Source: DASPSM01 sp963800135
Lineage (GTDB): Bacteria; Planctomycetota; Planctomycetia; Planctomycetales; Planctomycetaceae
DNA: 64,000 bases
Direction of reading: 5' to 3'
NCBI GenBank assembly: GCA_963800135.1
Contig: CAWCZR010000010.1
Coordinates: 310,001-374,000, forward strand
Shown: piece by piece, positions 1 through 8,106 of the stretch
Layout of the letters: every line of letters starts with the position of its first letter
How positions within the stretch are numbered: the stretch's first letter is position 1
Translations under genes and position numbers: made by a program
The notes under the pieces: generated by a model
What the model was told of the DNA's origin: nothing
The model's input: the letters and a program-made list of their open reading frames with translations, nothing else
The model's database searches: none

Positions 1-1
1 T

Positions 2-457
2 CAGGCGTACGCCGCGGCGGCCGCGCTTTATTTCCTCGAGCGTGCCCTCGAGTACATGCACGCCGGGAAGCTGGAAACGTCCGTCGATTACAGCGTTCCC
101 AGCGACGCGATTGGCTGCGGCTTCCACGAGGCGGTTCGGGGCGTTCTGTCCCATCACGTCGTGATTCGTGACGGCAAAATCGCCAACTATCATCCGTACC
201 CGCCCACCTGCTGGAACGCCAGCCCCCGCGATAGCGCCGGCATTCCCGGACCCTACGAGGACGCTGTCCAAAACACGCCGCTGTTCGAAGAGAACGACGC
301 CGACCACTTCAAGGGGATCGACATTTTGCGGACAGTTCGCAGTTTCGATCCGTGTCTGCCGTGCGGCGTTCACATGTATCTTGGCCAGGGCCGGGAGCTG
401 TCCGTCCAGCATAACCCCCGGTTCGGCGCACCGCGCCTGGAAGAAGCAGGCGGATAA
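2..457 (+). CDS. NiFe hydrogenase large subunit, C-terminal part (5' truncated by window edge)
   Basis: The reading frame is open from base 2 and ends in TAA at 455-457, so this is the last ~150 residues of a gene that begins outside the window. The C-terminal nickel-binding motif DPCLPCGVH is clear (DPCxxCxxH), preceded by DYSVPSDAIGCGFHEAVRG-type sequence typical of the large-subunit C-terminus. The protein binds half of the NiFe centre that oxidises or evolves H2. The tail after the motif His is about 27 residues; in the family a maturation protease normally cleaves after this His, so this tail may be removed. The GVHMYLG ending reminds me of group 1h-type uptake hydrogenases, but I cannot confirm the group from this fragment. 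The small subunit and maturation genes would lie upstream. A hybrid kinase follows 88 bp downstream with no visible terminator. Confidence 0.88.
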   Translation, partial: QAYAAAAALYFLERALEYMHAGKLETSVDYSVPSDAIGCGFHEAVRGVLSHHVVIRDGKIANYHPYPPTCWNASPRDSAGIPGPYEDAVQNTPLFEENDADHFKGIDILRTVRSFDPCLPCGVHMYLGQGRELSVQHNPRFGAPRLEEAGG

Positions 458-545
458 GGGGCCGCAAAGCCAGTACGCTTAATTGCCGCCGCGACCTCGA
501 GCAACGGCGTTCAAGGATGGCGAGTTCCGCAGGAGCGAATTTCAG

Positions 546-3233
546 ATGGATCTGAATCACGCCGACAACGCCGCGACTGGAAACACCGGCACGGCCGCAG
601 CTTTTCTTGCCTCGGACGCATCATCATTTGGGCCGACCGTCGGCCGCCGGTCGGCAGCCCCGTATCGCACTTTCGCGGACGCGGTGCCCGAGCCGCAATC
701 GCCGGAAGAGGCGGAAGCCATTCTGCGGGAGATGGCCCGGGCGCTCACTCTCGGTGGCGAGGACGCGACCGCGCGCGTCGCGGCGGACAATATGAAGCCG
801 GCCGACGCCTTCGCACTCGCGCCGCGTCCCAAAGTCGCGCAGCGTTGGGGCGAGGAAACGTTTCGCGCCCTGGTCGAGGCGGCCCCCGACGCCGTCGTTA
901 TGATCGACAACGATGGGGTGATCGTGCTGGTCAACGCGCATACCGAGCGGCTCTTCGGCTATCGCCGCGAGGAATTGCTCGGGCACCGGGTCGAGCTGCT
1001 CGTTCCCGAGCGGTTCCGCCAATCGCACCCCGAACATCGCAAACGATTTTTCTCGCAGGGTGCGTCGCGGCCGATGGGGAGCGGACTCGAGCTGTTCGGC
1101 CGTCGCAAGGACGGACACGAATTCCCAGTTGAAATCAACCTGGCTCCGATCAAGGCCGAGGGGACCCCGTTCGTCACCGCCGCGATTCGAGATATCACCG
1201 ATCGCAAGCGGCTCGAGGCCCGCTACCGCACGCTGGTGGAGGGGATTCCCGCCGTGACCTTCATGGCGGCCCTCGATCAGGAGAACAGCGAATTTTATGT
1301 CAGCCCGCAGATCGAAGAGATGCTCCGCTTTTCGCAGGCCGAATGGATGGGAGATCCGTTCCTCTGGCACCGCCAATTGCACCCGGAAGACCGCGAGCGC
1401 TGGGGAGCCGAGTTCGCCCGTACCTGCTCGGCCGGCGTGAATTTCAAATCGGAATACCGTTTTATCTCCCGCGACAACCAGGTCGTTTGGGTGCACGGCG
1501 AGGCTCGCGTCGTCCGCGACGAACAGGGCCGGCCGCTGTTCCTCCAGGGCATCGCGTTCGACATCACCGAGAGCAAGCGGGCCGAGGAGGCGCTGCGCCG
1601 TTCGGCCGAAGAGCTGGAACGGAAGGTCCGCGAGCGGACCGCCGCTCTCGAAGAAGCATCGCTACGAGCCGAAGGGGCCAGCCAGGCCCGCGCTTCGTTT
1701 TTGGCCAATATGAGCCACGAAATCCGCACTCCGCTCAACGGCATCATCGGTTTTGCCGACCTGCTGCGTCGCAAGGCCGACTCCGGCGAGGCCGAGCGGA
1801 TGGAGTGGCTGCAGATCATTCACGACGGCGGCAAGCACCTCTTGGCCCTGATCAACGACATCCTCGACCTCTCCAAAGTCGACGCGGGCAAGCTCAGCAT
1901 CGAGCGGCTTGAATTCTCTCCAGTCAAAATCGTCACCGAGGTCTGCGCGATCCTGCGGACGCGGGCTGAAGAAAAGGGGCTCAAGCTCGAGGCCGTGTTC
2001 GACGGACTGCTGCCCCAAACGATCGAGTCCGACCCGACTCGCCTGCGGCAGGTGCTGATGAACGTGGCCGGCAATGCGATCAAGTTCACGCCGCAGGGGC
2101 ACGTGCGAATCGTGGCCCGCCTGGAAAATGCGACATCCAACGATTCGAGGTTCGTCGTCGAAATTCAGGACACGGGCATCGGCATCCCGGCCGACAAGCT
2201 CGATTCCATCTTCAACCCATTCACACAGGCCGACTCGTCGATCACCCGGCAATATGGGGGCACCGGGCTGGGGCTGGCGATCAGCCGTCGGCTGGCGGAG
2301 CAACTGGGCGGCGGCGTCACGGTCGCAAGCGAAGTGGGGCGTGGTACCAGGTTCATCTGTTCGTTTGCCACCGGCCGTTTAAAAGAGCTGACAGAACCGC
2401 AAGTCGCGGGAACGACATCAACCGTCGTCGAGCTTCCCAAGCGACGCGGGCCACAGCCGGTGCTCGATCATCGCGTGCTCGTCGTCGACGACGGCGAGAC
2501 CAATCGCAAACTGATTCAGTTCGTGCTCGGCCGCGCGGGGGCGAAAGTCTTCCAGGCCGAGAACGGACAACAGGCTGTCGATCGCGTCATGGCCGAGCCG
2601 TTCGACCTGATCCTGATGGACATGCAAATGCCCGTGATGGACGGCTACCATGCGACGGCCGAGCTCCGCACCCGCGGCATCACCGTCCCGATCATCGCGC
2701 TGACGGCCAACGCCATGAAGGGTGACGAAGTTCGCTGTCGCGAGGTTGGCTGCTCCGGCTATCTGGCCAAGCCGATCGACATGGACTTGCTGTTGGCCAT
2801 GGTCACGAGCGCCCTGACGGAATCGGTCCACACACGCAGCGTGCCGCCTCCGGTCGGCGCGGTCGAGTCGTATGCCACGCCGCACGGCACCCCGACGGGC
2901 GCTCCGACCGCCGCGCGACGGGCCGTGGTCCTGCCGCCGCTCGTGCCGACACTTCCGCTGGACGATCCCGATTTTCGTGAGATCGTCGAGAATTTCGTGG
3001 CGCGGCTCGGCGAACGGCTCGACGAAATGGATAGCGCGCTGGCCACGCTCGACCTGTCGGCCCTGGCGAAGCTGGCCCATTGGCTGCGCGGTACGGGCGG
3101 TAGCGTCGGGTTTGCCGATTTCACCGATCCATCGACGCGACTGGAAGACCTGGCGCGCGAAGGCCGCGTCGCTGAAATTCCCGAGACGCTCCGCCACTTG
3201 CGCGAGCTGGCCGCCCGCATCGTGATCGACTGA
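546..3233 (+). CDS. Hybrid sensor histidine kinase (PAS-PAS-HisKA-HATPase-REC-HPt)
   Basis: BarA/ArcB-like multistep phosphorelay kinase of about 895 residues. Domains from the ATG at 546: PAS1 ~106-214, PAS2 of the PAS_3 type ~224-349, a coiled linker, HisKA with phospho-acceptor His391 (FLANMSHEIRTPLNG), HATPase_c ~494-609 with N (NAIKFTP) and G boxes (DTGIGIP, GGTGLGLAI), receiver ~643-760 with phospho-acceptor Asp692 (LILMDMQMPVMDGY), and a C-terminal HPt with His845 (LAHWLRGTGGSVGF). No membrane segment is seen, so it is probably a cytoplasmic sensor; PAS cofactors cannot be told from sequence. An earlier in-frame TTG at 483 exists, but AGGAG at 531-535 sits 10 nt before the ATG at 546, so I chose 546. 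It follows the hydrogenase gene closely and could sense redox or H2 status; that is inference only. Confidence 0.93.
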   Translation: MDLNHADNAATGNTGTAAAFLASDASSFGPTVGRRSAAPYRTFADAVPEPQSPEEAEAILREMARALTLGGEDATARVAADNMKPADAFALAPRPKVAQRWGEETFRALVEAAPDAVVMIDNDGVIVLVNAHTERLFGYRREELLGHRVELLVPERFRQSHPEHRKRFFSQGASRPMGSGLELFGRRKDGHEFPVEINLAPIKAEGTPFVTAAIRDITDRKRLEARYRTLVEGIPAVTFMAALDQENSEFYVSPQIEEMLRFSQAEWMGDPFLWHRQLHPEDRERWGAEFARTCSAGVNFKSEYRFISRDNQVVWVHGEARVVRDEQGRPLFLQGIAFDITESKRAEEALRRSAEELERKVRERTAALEEASLRAEGASQARASFLANMSHEIRTPLNGIIGFADLLRRKADSGEAERMEWLQIIHDGGKHLLALINDILDLSKVDAGKLSIERLEFSPVKIVTEVCAILRTRAEEKGLKLEAVFDGLLPQTIESDPTRLRQVLMNVAGNAIKFTPQGHVRIVARLENATSNDSRFVVEIQDTGIGIPADKLDSIFNPFTQADSSITRQYGGTGLGLAISRRLAEQLGGGVTVASEVGRGTRFICSFATGRLKELTEPQVAGTTSTVVELPKRRGPQPVLDHRVLVVDDGETNRKLIQFVLGRAGAKVFQAENGQQAVDRVMAEPFDLILMDMQMPVMDGYHATAELRTRGITVPIIALTANAMKGDEVRCREVGCSGYLAKPIDMDLLLAMVTSALTESVHTRSVPPPVGAVESYATPHGTPTGAPTAARRAVVLPPLVPTLPLDDPDFREIVENFVARLGERLDEMDSALATLDLSALAKLAHWLRGTGGSVGFADFTDPSTRLEDLAREGRVAEIPETLRHLRELAARIVID

Positions 3234-3263
3234 CAATCGGCGCGAACTGCGCCGGGCAGCCGG

Positions 3264-4418
3264 TCAGGCCAGCGCCCGGAGGCCGCGCGTCAATCGCTCG
3301 AGCCCGTCGCGAATCTCCGCTCCCGAGCCGCCGAAGCCGATGCGAAAATGATCCGTGCAGTCCGCGCCGAAGAAACGGCCCGGCGACACGAGCAGGCCGA
3401 ACTCGCTCTGCAAGCGCTCGGCCACACGGTCGAACTCGAGTCGGCCCGTCCAGCGCGGAAAATAGAGGCAACCCGCCGGCGGCACGTCACCCGTCAGCAG
3501 GTTTGTCTGCCGCAGCTCGTGCGTTCCGGCCGAGACCACCGCCCGGTTCGTGGCCAGGTGGACCAGACTCTCCTGCAAGAGCGCGTCGATTTGCTCGAAC
3601 GCGAGTAGAGATAGCGCTTCCAGAATTTTCGAGCCGATGCTCTCGAACTGGATCCAGTCGTTCAAAAGCTGCGGGTAGCGACCACGATCGGCGATTACCC
3701 AGCCGCAGCGCAGCGCACCTAAGCCAAACGTTTTCGTGAGGCTGCTGACGGTGGCGATGCACGGATCGATGTCGGCCGCCGTGCGAAAGGGCTCCACGCC
3801 GAGGCCGAGGAAAGTCTCATCGATGATGATCGTGACGTGGGGCGCGACGGATTTGACTGCGCGGGCGAGCTGGCCGACTTCGTCGCGCGTCACGAAGCTG
3901 CCGGTTGGATTGTGGAGATTGGAGACGACGATTGCAGTCGTTGTCGGCCGCACCGCCCGCGCAAACGCGCCGGCGAGATCGCCAGCCTTCCTCTCGAGTG
4001 GAATCGGCACGGCCACGACGTGGGCGGCGTACCGCGCCGGCAGGATGGCCAGCGGCTGGTAAGTGGGCGATTCGACCAGCACCTCGAGCCCCGGTTTACC
4101 CGCGTAGAGCGAATCGCACAGTAGCCGATACGCGGCCGACGCGCCGGCCGCAAGATAGATCTCGCGGTCGTCCGGCACGCGGTAGGTGCGGCGAATCGCC
4201 TCCTTGAGCGCGGGCAAGCCATACTCGTTGGTTGCGTTCATCCGCTCGAGCAGCGCCGGCAGCCGCTCCCGACAGACGCGCTCGAACCACGTATCGACCG
4301 ACGCCGTGTGGACTCCCGAAGTCGACAGGTTGGCGATGCGGCCGCCAGAGCCCGCTTTGTCGAGCGACACCACGTGATGCTTGATCCAGCCGACGAACGA
4401 CTCGGGCAATTCCGGCAT
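3264..4418 (-). CDS. PLP-dependent aminotransferase, class I/II fold
   Basis: 384-residue fold-type I PLP enzyme. The Schiff-base Lys is probably Lys229 in SSLTKTFGLGALRCGW, with cofactor contacts Asn170 (NLHNPTG) and Asp200 (IIIDETF), and a substrate-carboxylate Arg in DHFRIGFGG near the C-terminus. It should transfer an amino group between an amino acid and a 2-oxoacid in the cytoplasm; the substrate cannot be read from the sequence. Length is normal. It lies 117 bp downstream of topA on the same strand and converges with the hybrid kinase gene, leaving 30 bp between their stops. The pairing with topA suggests no shared function. Confidence 0.88.
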   Translation of the reverse strand: MPELPESFVGWIKHHVVSLDKAGSGGRIANLSTSGVHTASVDTWFERVCRERLPALLERMNATNEYGLPALKEAIRRTYRVPDDREIYLAAGASAAYRLLCDSLYAGKPGLEVLVESPTYQPLAILPARYAAHVVAVPIPLERKAGDLAGAFARAVRPTTTAIVVSNLHNPTGSFVTRDEVGQLARAVKSVAPHVTIIIDETFLGLGVEPFRTAADIDPCIATVSSLTKTFGLGALRCGWVIADRGRYPQLLNDWIQFESIGSKILEALSLLAFEQIDALLQESLVHLATNRAVVSAGTHELRQTNLLTGDVPPAGCLYFPRWTGRLEFDRVAERLQSEFGLLVSPGRFFGADCTDHFRIGFGGSGAEIRDGLERLTRGLRALA

Positions 4419-4535
4419 CCGCTTCTCCCCGGGGCAACGGTGCGATGGTGGCGACTGGCGGCGCCACGATCAGGGCGGCACGACCGGCTCGCAGAATGCT
4501 CGCACGCCACACGCCAGCTTAACCAAGCGAAGCGA

Positions 4536-7458
4536 CTATTTGCGCTTGGGCGGCGTGCGGCCGGTTTTCCTTTTCGCAGCCGGCGTTTTTCGCGCGGCGG
4601 ACGTCTTCGGCGCAGCGGCCTTGCCGGAGGCCGCCTTGGCGCCGGCAGCCGACTTGTCGGCCGGCTTCGTCTTGGCGTTGCCGACGGCCGATTTGCCCTG
4701 AGGCGTCTCTGGCTGCTCGCTCGGTGTTTTGGCCGTTGCTTGGCTTTCTTGCTCGGGCTGCCGCTCCGCGACGGCCACGGACGGGACCACCGCGCGCGGC
4801 TTTTTCGGCAGCCCACTGGGCCACTTGTTGGAGGGTCACTTCCTCGAGACCGGTCCCCTTGGGGATGGTGACGTTGATGTCGCCATAACGGACAAACGGT
4901 CCGTATCGTCCCTCGAAGATGGCGACCGGGCTGGCGTCTTCCGGGTGTTTTCCCAGCTCGCGAACGGGCGTGGCGCTGGCCCGCTTGCGGGCCTGTTTGA
5001 GCATCTCGACTGCCGTCTCGAGGTCGACGTTCAGCACGTCGTACTTGCGGCCATTGATGTCGAACGTGCCGTCCTTGCCGAACGACTTAAAGACCCCTTC
5101 GTGCACCACGTACGGGCCGAACCGGCCGATTCCCGCTTTCACCGGCTTGCCGCTCTCGGGATGGTTGCCAAGCGTCCGCGGCAGGGCGAGCAGCTTCATT
5201 GCCGTTTCGAGCGAGACGGTAGCCGGCTCGATGCTCTTGGGAATGCTGGCTCGGCGGGGCTTCGGGCCGTCCTCTTTGACGTCGCCCAGTTGCAGATACG
5301 GTCCGTAGGGACCGGCGAGCACATAGATCGGCTCGCTCGTCTCGGGGTCGAGGCCCAACGGCTCGGAGCCGCGCTGCTTTTCTTCGAGGAGCCGCGTGGC
5401 CACGTCGGCTGAGATGTCGGCGGGAGCGACGTCGTCCGGGATCGAGACGGTGAGCTTCTTGCCGTCGGTTTCCTGCTCGAAGAACGGGCCGAATCGTCCC
5501 ACGCGGATCACCGGCACCAAGCCGTTAATCCGCAGCGAACAGGCCTCGCGCGGGTCGATCGACTCTTCCTTGGCTTTCACCTGCTCCACCAGTCCGTCGG
5601 AGCCGGCGTAAAAACTCGTGAGGTAAGGCAGCCGCTCGGCTTCGCCATTCGAGATATCGTCGAGCGTCTGCTCCATCTTGGCGGTGAAGCCGAGATCAAC
5701 CAGTCGCGGGAAGTATTTTTCAAGCAGCTTCGTGACGGCCAGCGCCGTAAAAGTAGGCACGAGCTGGTTGCCCGTTTTGCGGACGTACCCGCGGTCTTGA
5801 ATTGTGCTGATGATGCTGGCGTACGTGCTCGGCCGGCCGATCCCTTCGGCTTCGAGCGTGCGGACCAGGCTCGCGTCCGTATAGCGGGCGGGGGGCTTGG
5901 TCTCGTGGGAGACCGCCTCGAGCTGCCGGCAGGCGAGCGCGGAATCGGTTGAGAGTGGCGGCAGAGCCGACTCCTGGTCGTCCATGGCCGCGTCGGGATC
6001 GTCCACGCCTTCGACGTAAGCGCGGAAATAGCCGGGAAACTCGATGTGCCGGCCCGTCGCGCGGAACTCGGCTTCGCCCGATTTGATCGTCACGGTCTGG
6101 AACATGAGCTGTGCATCGACCATCTGCGAGGCGACCGTCCGCTTCCAGATCATCGCGTAAAGCTCGGCCTCGCGGCCGAGGAGCGACAATTCCTCGGCCG
6201 TGTGCATCTCGGTGCCCGCTGGCCGAATAGCCTCGTGTGCTTCCTGGGCATTGCGGCTCTTGGTGGTGTAGGTGCGTTCGTTGGCTTCGAGGTAATTGGT
6301 GCCGTAACGTTCGCTGACACACTTTCGCACGGCCGTGATCGCCTCGCGCGAAAGCTGCACGCTGTCCGTTCGCATGTAGGTGATGTAGCCGTCTTCGTAC
6401 AGCCGCTGGGCGACCGACATCGTGTCGCGGGCGCTGTACCCCAGCTTGCGGTTGGCTTCCTGCTGCAGTGTGCTGGTGGTGAAGGGAGGGGAGGGACGCC
6501 GCACCTGCGGCCGCTGCTCGACGTCGGTCACCGCCCAGGGGCCGGCCGCGGCGCGATCGCGGAGGCTCGTGGCCTCCGGCTCCGAAAGCAGCACCACGTC
6601 CGAGCCAGCCTTGAGCTTGCCCGTCGACTCGTCGAAGTCCTTGCCGGTGGCAACCCGGCGGCCGTTCACCGCGGTCAGCGTCGCCTCGAACTCCCGCTCT
6701 TCGGCCGCGGCCTGCGACGACTCCGGGTGAGGCACGGCCAACCGTGCCTTGAGATCCCAGTACGTTCCGCTACGGAAGGCCATCCGTTCCAGCTCGCGCT
6801 GCACCAACAGCCGCACGGCCACGGATTGCACGCGTCCGGCGGAGAGGCCGCGGGCGATCTTCTTCCACAACAGCGGGCTGAGCGTGTAGCCGTAAAGCCG
6901 ATCGAGCACGCGGCGCGTTTCCTGGGCTTCGACCAGCTTCTCGTCGATCTCTCGCGTGTGCAGAATGGCGTTTTGGATGGCCTCGTTGGTGATTTCGGAA
7001 AAGACCATCCGTTTGACGGGCACGCGTGGCTTCAAGAGCTGGCTCAAGTGCCAGCCGATACTCTCCCCCTCGCGGTCTTCGTCGGTCGCCAGAATCAGTT
7101 CGGAGGCGTTCTTGAGGGCCTGCTTCAGCTGGCTGACGGTTTTCCGCTTCGACTGCGGGACAACATAAACGGGCTCGAATTCGTGCTCGACATTCACGCC
7201 GAGCGTCGCCCAGGATTTTTTCTGCTGCTTGATTTCTTCGGGGACTTCCGCGGCCTTGGCGGGCAGGTCGCGGACGTGGCCCATGCTGGCCATGACCGAG
7301 TAGTTCTTGCCCAAGAACCCGCCGATCTTGCGGGCTTTGGCCGGCGATTCGACGATCACCAGGCTGGGACGGCCGCTTCGCGCGGTCGCAGGGGCGCCGC
7401 CGTCGCCGTCTTTTCCTCGGCCGCGTGCTGTCGCCGCCTTGGTTTTTTTACTCGCCAC
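4536..7458 (-). CDS. topA: DNA topoisomerase I (tail in shifted frame)
   Basis: Type IA topoisomerase that relaxes negative supercoils by single-strand passage. After a ~30-residue Lys/Arg/Gly-rich leader comes TOPRIM (LVIVESPAKARKIGGFLG, ATDEDREGE), then the catalytic Tyr361 in GYITYMRTDS. At least four C-terminal Toprim repeats follow, marked by RFGPFFEQ, GPYGPYLQLGD, RFGPYVVHEG and RYGPFVRYGD. Start is GTG at 7458 with AAGGA 10 nt upstream. In the annotated frame the C-terminus runs to 4519 as non-native-looking Arg/Gly-rich sequence. A one-step shift in the CGCGCGC run near 4791-4799 instead gives a Lys/Ala/Pro-rich tail ending in KRKTGRTPPKRK with a stop at 4536, which looks like a real basic topA tail, so I use that end. 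The indel may be a sequencing error or a dinucleotide slip. Confidence 0.92.
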
Positions 7459-8106
7459 TCAAACAATCCTTAGTACGCTCGCGTTATCCGCTCCAAGTGC
7501 AAGGACCCGCTCTAAGTGCAAGAGGCCAATAGGTCTGTTGGACTTGTACCCACCCAATCGAGAGCTACAATGCGCGGCGATTCGAGCCCCCGGACCGCGT
7601 GTCGCGTTTCGGATTGCTCGGGCCTTTCGCCTTGCACGGGATACGCCGGGATCCGATGCTAAGCTCGTGGCTTACGACGCGGACGCTCGACGGCGCCGCG
7701 AACTTTTGTTGATGATCGCGGCGGCCGAGACTGGGCCATGATTAAGTTAAGTCTCTCAAGTCTGTCAAGTGTCTGCTGTTCGGTGCGGACATGAAGCGGG
7801 CGCGCGACTGCGCCTCGGTCACTGGGTAAGTCGCACTACAAATGACCGCTCAGTCGAGCTCAGCGATTCCAACAAGTCGAGCCCGGTATCGTAAGTTTTC
7901 TTAGTGTAGGTGTGTGTTTGATTTGCCTTTTTCGGCCGGTCAAGACAGACGACGGTCCGCTACGAAATACGAACAAATTCCGGCGAGCCGCTGCGCGGTG
8001 AACGGCCGGCCGCACATACGTTCTGAAGCACTCCGAATCTTGAACGAAGTCGCATCTTGAACGAATAATTGCGACGTCCAATCGCCATCGCAGCTCGAGG
8101 AAAGTC
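7459..8106. other. Intergenic region between divergent topA and PpiD-like gene
   Basis: No gene is supported in these 648 bases. An open frame covering 7307-7741 on the plus strand overlaps the topA start antisense and has no family-like sequence. The region shows short imperfect AAGTCT-type repeats near 7742-7770. A 12-bp direct repeat, ATCTTGAACGAA, occurs at 8037-8048 and 8054-8065 just before the plus-strand gene. No tRNA cloverleaf or riboswitch was recognised. Confidence 0.5.
8040..8069 (+). promoter_or_regulatory. Possible sigma70-type promoter for the PpiD-like gene
   Basis: TTGAAC (8040-8045) and AATAAT (8064-8069) are separated by 18 bp, about 40 bp before the ATG at 8107. The boxes overlap the 12-bp direct repeat ATCTTGAACGAA, which might be an operator. 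This is a pattern match only. Confidence 0.35.

Noticed and set aside
6046..7473. Plus-strand 475-codon open frame over topA
   Set aside because: It is the complementary-strand shadow of the TOPRIM and catalytic regions of topA and shows no recognisable domain.
7560..7640. TTCGAGCC string resembling a tRNA T-loop
   Set aside because: No acceptor, D or anticodon stems could be paired around it.
7307..7741. Plus-strand 144-codon frame at the topA 5' end
   Set aside because: Half overlaps topA antisense and the rest has no start signal, family match or coding bias.
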